Shown: positions 31,756 through 44,260 of the stretch, piece after piece
Layout: every line of letters starts with the position of its first letter
Numbering within the stretch: the stretch's first letter is position 1
Assembly (NCBI GenBank): GCA_963931865.1
Contig: OZ007513.1
Location: 4,998,168 to 5,062,167 of the forward strand
DNA length: 64,000 nucleotides
Direction of reading: 5' to 3'
From: Axinella damicornis
Taxonomy: Eukaryota > Porifera > Demospongiae > Axinellida > Axinellidae
Made by a program: the position numbers and the translations under genes
Notes under the pieces: generated by a model
The model's database searches: none
What the model saw: the letters and a program-made list of their open reading frames with translations, nothing else
Told to the model about the DNA's origin: nothing

Positions 31756-32079
31756 AACCCCAGCGCGGATCGCTTCCTGATGCGAAGGAAGTGATCCGCG
31801 CTGGGGTAGGTTTGGGTCTGGGGCCGAGACTACAGGCAATGCTGCAGACACTGGCCATGTAGTGGCCTCATTCCCTGGCAAGATCTGAGGGTATCCTGTG
31901 TATTTATATGCACATTGAAGAGGTAGTACAGCCGAAATGCAGCCATTTATGGATGTTCATGAAGGCCCTAGTGGCAGATATAGTCGGAATATGTGCTTAC
32001 AACCAAGGTGGGCTACCCATTCATAAGCCTCTTATAGTCAGTGTGGGGTTAGACAGAAGCATAATTATGGTCCAGTTCA

Positions 32080-33590
32080 GCCTAAGCCTGCCAGCTACTC
32101 CTGAGCTATTGCCACCTGATCTCGGCACTCACACCTACCCAAGCTGGGGAGGCTCTTGGGAACCAGGCTATCACTCATTGTCTGGGAGACTGGAGTATAC
32201 CAGGTCTTCTGGGAGTAGCTTTGGAATGGGGCTGCAGTGTTGGTGCTGCCTGTGAATTCTCGGGCTACACGAAAAGATCTTCAGGACCCCTCACTCCCTA
32301 TGTCATCAGGCCTTACTCCTTTTTTTCATACTGCATGGTGATGGCTGTGCTTCTGGTGGATGTGTGATCACCTGTATCTATCACCTTACGTGGGTTTGAT
32401 GCCGTATGCATAAACGGTGTACATTACCCCGTGTGTGCATGCGCAGTAGGGGTTAAGCAATGCCTTTTGTGTCTGTGCGTGAGTCTGTCTGTCGATGGAA
32501 AGCAAGTTAGCTAAGGCACGCGGCATTAAATTTGCAGATGCTATACTCAACACAAAACAATGAACAAGAACGAAATAACACTCAGACATTTCTGTATCTG
32601 ATACAAGTCTAGGTAGTTATTGTTTCAGCTACTTCCTATTATCGGTTTCTTCACCCATTTCGAAATTGCACGTGGCATCATTTTGACTGCACCGGTACTG
32701 GCATTGCACTGCACAACACAAGGCATGCAGTGTAAGCATTCTACTAGTGCATAGCGAATGCAAGCAGAAGAGCCTCCAGGAAGCGAGTTGTTACTTGCCA
32801 GCTGTAAGAGATATTCAAGCAACTACATATGCAATGGTGAAAGTGGGCATTGTCATGTTTTCTTTTCATGTTCACTCTGACTGTAGCCATGTCAACAGTG
32901 AAACCCATTGTTATTTTTGGAGCTACAACTCAGTGTTATAAATACCAGTCAGGTACTATGTCATTTGTGAGGGGTCTGTAGCCAGGGTTTTATCCTTCCT
33001 GAATTTTTCTCACAGCTTTTGTTGGAGAAAACTTGGAATGAAAGTCTGAGAAGAAGCAATGATGTGCTGCCACTATGATGTCACTGAAAAGCACTTGGTA
33101 GGTCTGTGTGTCGTCCTGGATGCTATGTCATCTCGGTCTTGAATCATCTTGGTTCCTCAACTCATGCACTGATCATGACAATATGTACTGAACAACAAGC
33201 ATGTATAGCTACCATTAGATATGACATCACAGTGGGTCCATATCAGCTTGTGTTCACATTAGCAAGACGCATACACAGAGGTTGTTTCTTGCGCACTCAC
33301 TGGGTTATTCTTGTGTGGCCAAACCCCATTCCACATGGAGAGAAAGAGTCATATGGCCTTACAGCAGTTTGTTTCCCCGCACTGTGGATTGAGTGCGGGT
33401 CCAATCACAGTGCAGTATTCAGTCACATGGAAATCGTGAGTGCAGCAAGGTCACAAGTTTTACTTTGGTGATTGCTGTCGCTTGTGTCATTGCTGGAGTA
33501 AATTCTGAGTGACAAGCCACTCTGTAGCTATATGCCCCAGACCCCTTCCCACTGTGCGGAATGGGGTCTGGTCACAGCAGACTATCACTG
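32080..33590. other. no gene seen
   Basis: Unique-looking AT/GC-mixed sequence with only short open frames. A repeat resembling 3690-3840 (inverted; 'cagtctgtctgtc', 'ggttaagcaatgcc') lies at about 32400-32530. A near-palindrome 'ccccagaccccttccc...ggaatggggtctgg' lies at 33537-33571. Confidence 0.45.
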
Positions 33591-33595
33591 CATTT

Positions 33596-33835
33596 CAGTG
33601 GCGGATTTAGAAAGAGGGGTTCAGTTACTGGCGCGTGAAGTGCGCCCGAAACATTGTGTTGCCACACCCACTACTGGTCACATGAATACATTCATGACAC
33701 ACATCTGACCTGAGATTTGAAGTTCAAGGTGACTTGTCTGGCGCTGGAGACTAAAATGACTGTACAATAGACGAAAGTTTTTTTTTACTTGCCGCCAAAA
33801 GGGGGGTGCATCTGCACCTCCGAAATCTGCCACTG
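33596..33835. mobile_element. hAT-like MITE, 240 bp
   Basis: Inverted ends CAGTGGCGGATTTAGA and (complement) CAGTGGCAGATTTCGG are flanked by CATTT on both sides. CAGTGGCG..TTT ends are typical of non-autonomous hAT elements; the exact length of the target duplication is uncertain. Confidence 0.7.
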
Positions 33836-35120
33836 CATTTGCATGAGTTACACGTATCATACTTGACTCCTTGTGCAGTAGTGTCTCTGGGAAGAGCACA
33901 TATATTTTAAATGCTCATACACTAGTACTTGCACTGACTATAATATGTTGCTGTTTTTCTGAGGGTGTGGGTATAAACTGAAAGCTCCAGAGTTGTAACG
34001 TCACTCATATTTAGATCCATGAACCTCACTGCTACAACAAACAGGGTGGGGGGACATCCTGTCGTGACCGGATCCCATCAGCATGCATCTGGAACGCCTT
34101 ATGGTCTGTCTGGGGGGGGGGGGCATAGCTGCTGCTACATGCCTGTTCTTAGTCTTGAGTTCCCAATTAATTATTTTTATGCAATGGAAGTTGTTTATAT
34201 GCCCTCTTCTCACTCTCTCTCTCTCAATATAGGATGGAGATGATCTAGCAAATCATCCTCTCCATTTATTAGGTGGTGATCCCCTTCAGTTCCTAATAGT
34301 CACGTCGCAGGAAATATGAGACAAACTCCATCGATAAGTAACAGTTCTTCTCTGTATAGTTACCTACTGCAAACTATAGTTGTGTCCGTGCATGCATGAA
34401 TTTCTTCTTCGTATGTTGCCATGCATATTTACTGTATAGCTATTATAGTTTTGTCTTAGATAACATTTTCTTTGTGTAATAATTTTATTGCATAATTATG
34501 CATTATGTGCATACTTGTGACTTGTTTTATTATGTCCATTCCCTCCTTTGCAAGCAATGGTATTCTGTTTCCATTACTTATGTCAATAGTCGATCACATG
34601 GAATTGTGCATACTTGTAGATATTACACAAAGGATAAGACAGTCACAGTCCCATTCCTCAATTCTTGCATGTTCGTCTTTCACTTCCTCAACTTCCTGCC
34701 ACTCCTAGTATGCACCACCTATTCGTGATGAGGCTTCCCTGCATTCCTTTGAGGCTTTGAATCCATGCACCTTTCCCCTGTTTGTTCCTGCCAGTCCACT
34801 TGCATCTGTTATGAGTGAGATGCATGATGGAGCTTGAATAATCCCACACTAGTAAATTATATATACTGTTGCAAGTGATATAATAAACCATTCACACGTT
34901 ATTACATTACACCTCCTATAGCCTGCATGGATCATGACTTGGGGGCATGGGTCGACTTGTTTTTGAATGCACACCCCCCTCCTTGAGCAGCCACTAACAT
35001 TCATCACCCATGCCTGGTATTATTATGGTACATTGTGGGCACCAATTTCGAATTCCACTTGAACGTCTTTGAGCAAAGAGCTTGAGGAAAACCACTAGAA
35101 TTGGATCTTGTACACTGGCC
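33836..35120. other. no gene seen; short microsatellites
   Basis: Contains a poly-G run (34113-34122), a (TC)n run (about 34206-34225) and AT-rich sequence. No supported exon. Confidence 0.45.
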
Positions 35121-35127
35121 ATTAACT

Positions 35128-35398
35128 AGCCTCGTTCCCAGGCCCATGCTGTTTTCGGTTGCACGAAGAACGTGGAGTGCCTGGTTTCTTTCCTAATGTG
35201 CATGACATTGAGGGTAGAAAGTTGGCTTAATTGAATGTGGGTGCACTGTGGCTCAGAGCAGCAAGGAGAGCTAAGCTAACTTACCACACATACGTAGCTA
35301 GCGGGGGGCGACTCATACACACCAAGCATTGAATTCGTAGTTGGTAGGTACTGCAAGCGACAAAAGCTGGACGGAGGCCTAGGAACTTGGCTATTATA
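35128..35398. repeat. long member of the 'agcctcgttcccaggc' family
   Basis: The left end 'ctagcctcgttcccaggccc' and right end 'ggcctaggaacttggcta' are inverted. The interior ('gagggtagaaag', 'ggctcagagcagcaaggagag', 'catacacaccaagc.ttgaat') matches 39704-40078 in the same order. This is the element from which the shorter hairpins (for example 37065-37166) could derive. Confidence 0.8.
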
Positions 35399-37060
35399 CA
35401 ATGACAATGCTGGTCTCTAAGTCAAGCCTTACTTTCTGCATTGCCAAGCGCAAAATAGCCTTCTGCTGTCACCCTTCAAATGACACCCACCTGCCTCCCC
35501 ACCTCGACCTATCCCACCTGCCTCCCCCTGTTCCACCACCTCCGTGTCCCACCCTTCTGCTGATGCAGAATTAACACCAGAAGCTCAGTATTATTACTAG
35601 TGCCAGTAGTGAAGACAAACAGATGGAGAGAAGATCCATGGCATGCCTGCTCACTGGTGAATGTGGATGGCACAGTGAGAGTCATTACGGAGACACTTCC
35701 CATGCCAAAGCTCCCATGCTTCCCCTTCCAGCTGCCCCTTCCCTCAGTTCTCAGCTCTGGTGGCAGTGCACATGCAGGGGCTGCTTCTGAGCAGCATCCA
35801 GCTTCCATCTACACAGGGTAAACAATAACAAGCAGTCTCTATTTGTTACATGTACACCAATATCTCTCTCTCTCTCTCTCTCGCTCCAATCCAACTAAAT
35901 TCTGTTAAAGATCTGAGTCCTGATCGTAAGTGATAATCGTATTCTACCCATCTAATACCACATACTAAATTAGATCAGACAGGGTAGGTGCATTGGTAAG
36001 AATCAATATTCAGTGGAATAAAGTCCGAATGGGAGCTCTATATAGATGTTTAGACCATACCCCATACCAGCTACGTGGATGGTGAAAAAACACCCTTGGG
36101 AACCCTAATTGGGCAGCATTAATCGGTTTCCGACTGTACTCTTGACCAGTTAACACTCCCTTCGATTCCCAGGGTAATTAAAGTTAACACTGTCATGCAA
36201 AGGGCTCTACTCCATTCTTCACTCCAATTACTGCCAGCGCTTGTGGTTTAAAAGCGCTGTCTGCATGCACATATAATAGCCTGGTGCCCGCAAGCAGCCC
36301 AGAATTTATGACCTTATAATACTCGCTGCATGGTATACTGAGTCTTCAGGTTCCATATAGATCAGCTACCATGCACCTCTGAGCCTGTCTTCCATACCAT
36401 GGCACTGTAGCTTTCACTTGCAAGTTCATTTGACTCGAAGAGTCCATCTTGAAGCTTTGAAGCATGTCCCCAATTAAAGTCACTACTAGTTTTCTGGTAC
36501 AAATTAATTTTTAGCGAATTCTAAAAACTGAAGTATAATAATCATACATGCATGTGCTATTTGGTGACTTTGCCGCATAGCTATCATAGTACAATCAACG
36601 CACACCACTCACTCTCTGGTTAGTTCTTTATCCGTGGAGGCCATCTCCACAGTAATTGCCAACTCCAGTCCTTCATCTCACAGACTTCTCCTAAAGAGTA
36701 ATGAGAAAGTAGTGGAGCAGCACTGTAAGACTAGGATCAGACACCAATTCAAATTGTAGTCACACCTACCACTGATGCACAAACACTAGATTTGTACAAT
36801 GGCCTTGCCAAGCACTTGCAAACCCTGTGCAACAAATCATCCACATGCAGTATGGGGGTCGGGGCCGGGGGGTGGGGCTGAAGTGGGGTTGGGGCCATAA
36901 TAGTGCGTATTCATGATTGAGGCAAATATGCTGCAGTTATGCAGCCAAATGATGGCTAGCTACTAAAATTTTAGGTATAAACATGATGATGACTAACCTG
37001 ATAATTGCGTATGCGATAGTAAACTATACAGAGGCAGTGTCACACAATGCTGAAGCAGTC
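35399..37060. other. no supported gene; scattered short repeats
   Basis: Holds a (TC)n run (35864-35882) followed by about 70 bp ('cgctccaatccaactaaatt', 'ctgttaaagatctgagtcct') duplicated at 37704-37785. A G-rich stretch lies at 36852-36895. Open frames are short and unrecognised. Confidence 0.45.
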
Positions 37061-37064
37061 TGGT

Positions 37065-37168
37065 GTAGCCTCGTACCCAGTCCCACGCCCAGCTTTTCGT
37101 CGCTTGCACTTTTGCCGCACTGCAAGCGACGAAAAGCTGGGCGTGGGACAGGGAACGAGGTTAGTCTG
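37065..37168. repeat. hairpin MITE of the 'agcctcgttcccaggc' family
   Basis: The arms 'agcctcgtacccagtcccac' and 'gtgggacagggaacgaggtt' are complementary. The inner arms 'gcccagcttttcgtcgcttg' and 'caagcgacgaaaagctgggc' are perfectly complementary around a short loop. Confidence 0.9.
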
Positions 37169-38350
37169 GTGCCCGATGCAGACTTCGAAAAATGCACCCG
37201 GAACGATGGAATGGGGTTTGGGAATGGGATTACGACGCAATTTGAATCTGACCAGAAGATGTTGCCACTGCCATGTGCCATATGATGTGGAGCTATTAAA
37301 CTGAGCCAGCGTGGACTGTTGGTGGACAGAGGGCATTGTAAGGTGCGCAGTTGTTCGTGCATGGGGACATCTGGTGATTTAAAGTACTGGATGAAGTAGG
37401 CCCAAGGGTGTGCTTGTACTGCCGCAGTAGATGTGAGTGTACACGCAGGCACAGTCATAGGATCAGTGACTCTAGGCCCTGTGTATGTCTCCAGAAACTA
37501 CCATAGGTTATCTGTATTCCGAAAATCATCTAGTAAAGGCCCAATCTTTGGAGCAGTTGCAGCCAGCACCAATATCTCTCTCTCTCGATCTCGACTGAAC
37601 TTTCCTACATACTTACACGTACATGTCCTCTGCAATCAAGCTGCTCATACCAGCTGGGCCGAGTTCAGCTCGGTTCACTCGCAAGCCATCAACGTGTTAT
37701 TGACCTCTCTCTCTCTCTCGCTCCAATCCAACTAAATTCTGTTAAAGATCTGAGTCCTGATTGTAAGTGATAATAGTATTCTGCTCCAGATTACATTCAT
37801 CAAAGTGTTCTAGACAGTCTTCTTTAAGGGGCCCCCCTTGAAAATATTTCTTAGAGATTTCAAACCCCCCTAAATGGCACACTGCAGTGCACTATTCAAT
37901 TGCCCCCCAAACTTTCTCTATGTTCTGTCCCCTGCCCCCCCCCCCCCCCCACCCCCCTTGAGATATTTTCTAAAATAAACCCTGATCTGGTACAAGCATT
38001 TGGCTGAACCTACGTAGACCATTATCCGTTTAAGATATGAAATCCTCTGGGTATTATCACAGCCAAGGATGTCGTTGGCAATGTTTGCTAGCCTGTCTTC
38101 CTCATGTAACCAGGTGGGGAGGGCTAGCAACTAGCCTGACAGTTGCCATAAATGGTTGGGTTTGCTAGCGAGATTCATACGTATCTTCCTATCTTTTCTT
38201 TGCAGTTCTATGTAGCTGCCTGCTCTCCTGAATGGAGGACATGGGACATGGAAAGCAAGGCAAGACTCAACTAATCGTGATTTATGTGGGCCCACATACA
38301 ATGTATATTAAGATCTTAACTTGTGTGTGTGTGTGTGTGCATGCGTGTGT
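37169..38350. other. no gene seen; poly-C and GT microsatellite
   Basis: Includes the second copy of the 35870-35940 repeat (37704-37785), C-rich runs at 37830-37955 and a (GT)n run at 38321-38339. Confidence 0.5.
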
Positions 38351-38354
38351 GATG

Positions 38355-38640
38355 GAAGTGGGACTAGACTAGTGACGCGCTACCTCAATTTAGAACTCCG
38401 CAAAGAATGTTCGAGAACATTGGGCATGGAGCTGGGGCTATATACAAGCGGATGCAGTCGGGGAGCAGCAGTCGAGTGGATGCAATCTGGAGCAGCGGTT
38501 GAAGCAGACGTAATCGGGGAGCAGCAGCTGAAGCGGACCCAATCGGGGAGCAGCAGCCGAAGGGGACGCAATCGGGGAGCAGTTGAAGCGGACGCAATCG
38601 GCTGAAGCTGTGAGCAGTAGCCGGATTACTCACGTAGGCG
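38355..38640 (+). repeat. GCAGCAG-repeat element, copy 3
   Basis: Same head as copy 1 ('gtgggactagactagtgacg', 'gaactccgcaaagaatgttc') and a shorter array of 'gcagcagctgaagcgga' units. It ends in 'ggattactcacg.aggcgaac' exactly as copy 1 does. Confidence 0.8.
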
Positions 38641-39700
38641 AACGAGTGGGAATAAGCTGAGCTAGCGAAGCGAGGGAAGCTACTTGTAAATTATACATGT
38701 TACTTGTAACTCTTTGGAGTGGGAACCATTGTCCTTCCTCCCAAGTATGTGTTGCATACTCAACACTGACCTCTGATGCATACACTTCTTTGACTGCCCT
38801 GCACAATTTTGGCCCATGCCATGACTGTGTGATAGTTGATCCTGATTGAGTCATCCATGAATGGTTATAGCGAGAAATCAGGGATGTTTCCATCAAAGCA
38901 CTCAGTTTAGCCACTAGCCCCTCTCCGTCAGGCCGGTTTCATGCGCACGTGGCTTCGCTGCATGCGGAGGGCAGAGTGGGTCTAGCAAACATTGTACTAG
39001 ATCACGTTTCTCTGGAATTCAATTACATGTACGTACGTACCTGTGAACCGGTGAAGTCCCAGCTATAGTTGAGGACGAGTTTTGTACCCTTGGAGGAGTG
39101 TAGGCTTTTAGATGCTGTCCGCCGGGCTGATCGCACGCGAGTGGCTCGGTTTACAACCACGAAAGTCATGAATAAAATTGGAATGTATCACTTACAGTGA
39201 GATCTGATTGGTCAGTTGAAACACAATCAAGTGCAATGTTTGCGAGACCCTCTCCGCCCTCCGCGTGCCCGCCTGACCGGCCAGGCAGAGCGGCTAGATA
39301 GCAGAGCACTATGACAACTTCACAAGAGACACTATGCGTAGTCATCGCAGAGGCAAATAAAATTTGATCCGACAAGTACTTGATTGGACAACTTTAGACC
39401 AGAAACATGCCAGTTCCCAAAGGGCAATCTGCTAAAGCAAAAACAAGCCATTTGATATAGCCTTTCCCACTAGCCAGCCTAGCCTCACGAACATGTCTTA
39501 ATCTTTGGGATGGGGTAATTGTCAAGCTTGGATGCCAATTGACTGTCTCTTTAAGATCACCACCCACCCTGAAAGGGTCGCTTTTCAGGACTGGTATCAC
39601 TGGTGCCGCTGGTTCAGTTATGCCTTCCTTCTCCAGGTGCTCAAGTTCTTCCGCAACAATACCCTCAATGCATATGGGGCAATACCCCGCAGGCTTTAAT
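38641..39700. other. no gene seen
   Basis: No recognised exon, hairpin or long repeat. Short frames only. Confidence 0.4.
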
Positions 39701-39703
39701 TTG

Positions 39704-40078
39704 CCTCATTCCCAGGCCCGCGCACCGCTTTTGGCTGCACGAAAGATGGCGAAGGGCCTGGTATGTTTCCTCACGTGCGTGACGTCGAGGGTAGAAAGGT
39801 GGTAGAAAGGACTTAATTGAACGTGGGCGAACTGGGGCTCAGAACAGCAAGAAGAGCAAAGGTACGAGGTAACTCACCACACGTATCAAGTTAGCAGGGG
39901 TCGACTGTCATACACACCAAGCGTTGAATATGTACACTGTACAATGTAGTTGGTTGAACAATACACAAAACTTTGCTTTTGTTGATTACATAATGCTCAC
40001 GTGAGGAAACATACCAGGCTCTCTCTGCTTTTCCGTACTGCAAGCGACGAAAAGCTAGGCTAGAAACAAGGCTAGGCT
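39704..40078. repeat. long member of the 'agcctcgttcccaggc' family, copy 2
   Basis: Matches 35128-35398 along its whole length, with an extra segment of about 100 bp near 39935-40030. The ends are 'ttgcctcattcccaggcccg' and 'aaagctaggctagaaacaaggcta'. Confidence 0.75.
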
Positions 40079-40625
40079 TTAATACTGAGTTTGCACTGTT
40101 TGCAGAGTTTGCGCTGTTTGCAGAGTTTGCGTGTGTGGTTTATATTAATTATGCCTAGATTACATCATAGTGAAGTGACCAATCAGATTCATCTTAGATA
40201 AGTACTGCGGTACTGTTGCTATTGCACTGGTCTTGCCTTGCAATAAGAGGTGTAGCTTCAGGGTCCACATGCATCCAGCTTTGCTTCATATATCCCTCTA
40301 GCTTCCCTTTGCCTTCCTTGAATAGTGCCTGCATGGTGACATGCCAACACATTAATACGGTACCCCCTCTGTGCACACAGTATTGACTGACTCCCAGTTC
40401 ACTTTAATCGTGTGCAATCAGTTGCTACCAAACAAACTGTGTCTATTCCTCTCGATGACAACCAGAGGAATATTGGCTTGCTAATGTTTATATGACACAG
40501 ACTCATTGAGTTCCCTCAATCACAGAGATTTGTTCTCCACCATATGTGAGTAGATGAACTTCAGATAGCTTCCAAAGAACATCCTTTAGGCTTCAAACTT
40601 GTAGACTTTACCAACTACCTAAGGC

Positions 40626-40656
<31 letters not shown>

Positions 40657-41180
40657 AAAAAATCAGATTGTGTGCCCCTCAGAAATGTTTTGGTGGGCTC
40701 TATTTAGATTTATGAACCTGCCATTTGATTGACATACTTAACTACAGACAGGTAATTGGCATAGTCAACGTGTTCTGTAGACTAATTCATGTATGATGAC
40801 ACGCGGCCATGACTTTAGGCTGATACTGGCCGATTGGTGGAAGAACAACTAGTCTCACATGCTAGTACATTTGTATCGTGTGACCCAAGACCCATTTCTA
40901 AGCTAAGTACGATTGCCTTGCACAATCAAGCTTTACTTGATGTTCTGGGTATTGTCTGCAGGTTACGTGTCGATAAGTGGGGAAACACGGGAAACACTGG
41001 AGTGTCACAGAAGAAGTGCAGATTAATTGGATGGGACAAGGTAGAAATTTCAGTTGAGTGTAAATTTTTACGTCATAACTTAAGTCTAGGTTATGATAGG
41101 ACTTCTACGTAGATACAAATATAACTTCTGGGAAGTGATCAGACAATGTGTCAGATCACTTCCAGAAGTGATTGGACATG
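40079..41180. other. no gene seen; poly-C/poly-A tract
   Basis: A run of about 21 C directly followed by about 17 A lies at 40626-40662. No supported exon. Confidence 0.5.
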
Positions 41181-41183
41181 GTA

Positions 41184-41758
41184 CAGTAGCGGTCAATAAA
41201 AAGTTTACGTTCCGTTTACGTACAACGATCGTTCTACAGAGTAAAACGGCAAAAAAAACGGTGTGAAATTATTGCTACGTCAGCGTTTATACGCACCGTT
41301 TTTGCGTAGTAAAAATGTTTAACGCTTATAGCGGATGCAGCCTATGTCCGACGCTGTTCTACCTTGGTTATGTTTTAGGCCCTGGATCTCTCTCCCTGCC
41401 GGTCTTTGTTCGATGTCCGCAGCTTTCACAGAACCGGAGAGACAGCTGCAACGCGATTGATCACTGCCGAAACCCCGCCCACCAAGCGAAAGCTCTTGGA
41501 ACTTCCACATCCCTCGAAAGGTTTGGCTGATTTTGAAATATGCCTTATTGGAAAGGCCTTAACTATACGCTGGCGTTTTTCCCTTGTCTGTAGCATACTT
41601 GCAACCGGAGATAAAGGTCGATGAACTTGGCCGCTTACTCGCGACGAGATAATTGCTGACTCAGCAACCGTAGTACGGACGGATTGCGTACAATAAGAAC
41701 GGAACGGACCGTACCGTAGAACGAATACGGAACGTAAACTTTTTATTGACCGCTACTG
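41184..41758. mobile_element. Tc1/mariner-type MITE, 575 bp
   Basis: The ends read CAGTAGCGGTCAATAAAAAG and its complement, running on through 'tttacgttccg', and are flanked by TA (41182-41183 and 41759-41760). CAGT...GGTCAA.A termini with TA duplication are characteristic of Tc1-like elements. No transposase is encoded. Subterminal 'cgtttacgtac' and 'accgtaccgtag' motifs add partial symmetry. Confidence 0.85.
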
Positions 41759-41760
41759 TA

Positions 41761-43080
41761 TGGCACTAATTTTCCATTTACTGCCCACCAATGCCTTGAA
41801 GTGATAAATTAGTTGATGGTGACTACATGTACATGCACATGTACGTGCTGCTCAAACCAGAGAGCATGCAATGAAAGCGTAGCTCACAACCAGCTCTTTG
41901 CCTTCCCTCATTTGCACAATGCAGAGGTACGCGACTATACATTGATTGATCACAATGATGGTTCAGCACGTTGCTGGTATGCTGATTGTCTGAGGTATAT
42001 ACCCATGCCTGTGAATAGATTTCATGGAGAAAATCACAGATGAGACATGACGCCCCGGTCCTGTTTGTCTGTGTCGCACTTCAGCGACGTCAACATGTGG
42101 TCTTCCCAATCAACGTTCTACACGTGGCCATTTCTCGAACGTTTAGCCTCGTTTACAATGCTGTACAACGACAATAGAGCTCATGCTAGCGCTAGGAAAC
42201 AGTGGAGACTCTGATGCCTGAGCAGTGGAACACTTTAGACTGCCCTTTCTGATACCACGTGGTCAGTCACATGACATTTCGTTTGGATTTTGTCCATTGA
42301 CCAACCTTTATATTTGTCTCTGACTTCAAATGGCAGCACCACTCTGATGCGTCCATATCTACGACCACAGGTGGAAGGAGATGAGCAGTAGCTGCAGGGA
42401 GGTGAACCGGCCATAGCTGGGAGACGAATCAGGAGATCAACCTGTTACCACAGATGCAGGAAGATGAACCGTAGTACTTCATGCTGCAATGAGGTACTTA
42501 GTCAAGTATAGGCTGCATCACCATGTTAAGTGATGTACACACCGAGGGCCAAACCCGAGGTGTTATCATTAACATGGATAGTACACTTCTTGAATAATAC
42601 CAATTTCCGCAGCTTCTGTTGTGGGCAATCCGGTCAGACGGTACTACCACTCCAGGTTATATAAGTGATCGGTTTGTCTGTCAGTCTGTCTGTCCGTCCA
42701 AGCGGTTTGAGCAATGAAGGCCTTGTTGAAGGCCTAGTTCAAGGTGGAAGTAGCAGAATTCAGAAAATGCTAGCGTCTACATAACTCACAGACCAGAGAT
42801 TCACTCGAGTGGCTGAAAAAAGTTGCGTGAATGTCGACAATTAGCCGTGTTCTGCCCTGTTGCGTGCTGTATTAAAATGATCGGCAGTTGGCCGTAATAA
42901 AAGTCGCGCATGGGGTACGTGCTCTGCTGAGCACCTCTAGTTCGATGGTTACCTGGAGTAGCACTCGTCATGTGAGCAACGTTTGCTCAGCATCTCGAAT
43001 GTCATCCCTGCACACATCTCACCTTGTAATTGAACCCGCCCACTCTTTCCTGTATAGATAAACTGTGAGGCTGTGATAGA
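41761..43080. other. no supported gene
   Basis: A short open frame at about 41880-42043 (NQLFAFPHLHNAEVRDYT) is not recognised. Otherwise nothing is seen. Confidence 0.4.
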
Positions 43081-43082
43081 GT

Positions 43083-43235
43083 TTTTGTGCATTACGGGGT
43101 TTTAGTGCACCAAAGGCAATGTAGTAACAGTTGAGGGCGGGATAATGCATGAGCCGATGGCGAGGGCATTATCCTCCTGCGACCAATACTACATTGCCTG
43201 AGTGCACTAGTTAATCCCGTATTGCACAAAATCGG
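43083..43235. repeat. inverted-repeat MITE, about 150 bp
   Basis: The arms 'ttttgtgcattacggggttt' and (complement of right) 'ttttgtgcaatacgggatta' match, and both continue through 'agtgca' and 'ggcaatgtagta'. Confidence 0.75.
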
Positions 43236-43511
43236 GTGTATAATGTATTTAGTGTTACTCACTTATCAATAACTATGGATCTTTGTGATGTCTAGATACA
43301 TAATACGCACTAAAGTGTGCATTATGCAATGTAGAGTACAGTCATGTGTTCGATTCTGAGGCGTTGGATTTGTGGAGGGTCGCGAATATTAGCCTACGTA
43401 CCTAGTATTACTGCAATACTACATTGTAGTTCCAGGCACCAATGAAGTTCCTATCGAAATTCATTTGTGGTTTGCCAATTAAAGTGATGCCAAAATTAAT
43501 GCCGTGAACTA

Positions 43512-43700
43512 CCGTATTTCCACGAATAGATGCCGCCCTTGAATATATGTATGCTGCACAATTGGAGGTGCTGAGTGAAATGAACGCCGCCCTCGAATAA
43601 ACGCCGCAGTCACAATACAGTACACGTGCACAACGTACAATGTCATGCTAGATACCCGTGGACAATTTATATATCTTGTACGTGTTGTAGACGCCGTGGA
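43512..43700 (-). repeat. CCGTATTTCC-type repeat
   Basis: A left end TA-CCGTATTTCCACGAATAG is followed by repeated 'gccgccct.gaata' motifs. A second end is not clear. Possibly one half of a TA-inserted MITE. Confidence 0.45.
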
Positions 43701-43919
43701 AGACGTTTTATTCTCCTCGAGCTCGTCGTCATGTTCCATGCCCACAAAAGGATTTTCTTTGCCATCGTCCTCGTCCTTTGTGTATACTGCTTTGTTGCAA
43801 AGTGACGGCTAATCTCGAAACTTTGCTCCAGCCGTGGGTAGCACTTGCCGAATCTTGCCCTTTGTGAGTTGGTATTTTGTTTGTTTCACGACCGGCTTTT
43901 GTATGAGCCATATGGGTGA

Positions 43920-44050
43920 TTACCATTGCCCATGAATGGATTACCCATGAAATATCATGCATGAAGATTATCCATGAAATATCATGGATTACCATGAATT
44001 TACCATGAAGTATCCATAATTATTAATTAATCTAATTGACTGTGAATTAT
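43920..44050. repeat. short-period repeat of 'taccatgaa/atccatgaa'
   Basis: A run of diverged 9-12 bp units ('attacccatgaa', 'atatcatg', 'gattatccatgaa') spans about 43918-44010. It looks like a decayed minisatellite. Confidence 0.5.
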
Positions 44051-44260
44051 TGATTTATTAATTACCTTTGAATCACTACCCATGAGCCAGGGAAGCCTGG
44101 GTACATCAATGTATCCTAGGGTACTGCTGATTTATGTAGCTTTGCAAGCGCAGCAGCATGACGGTCTTCACCACAAAGCCACAGTAGTGCACACAAATTC
44201 AATTAACTAGTTGCTGTTTGGCACGCGTTTACACATGCATGCGAAAAGAAACGCGGTTGA

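Larger units (their letters stand above)
30680..32079 (+). repeat. segmental duplicate of GH116 intron-exon 2-intron region
   Basis: This collinear copy of 5014-6019 contains the exon 2 homologue, the hairpin MITE and the downstream intron ('atctgagggtatcctgtgta', 'gggctacccattcataa'). It has gained a 408-bp foldback (30763-31170) and a SINE (31454-31755) and lacks the MITE found at 5250-5605. It lies about 26 kb from the gene in the same orientation. No other GH116 exon accompanies it. Confidence 0.9.
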
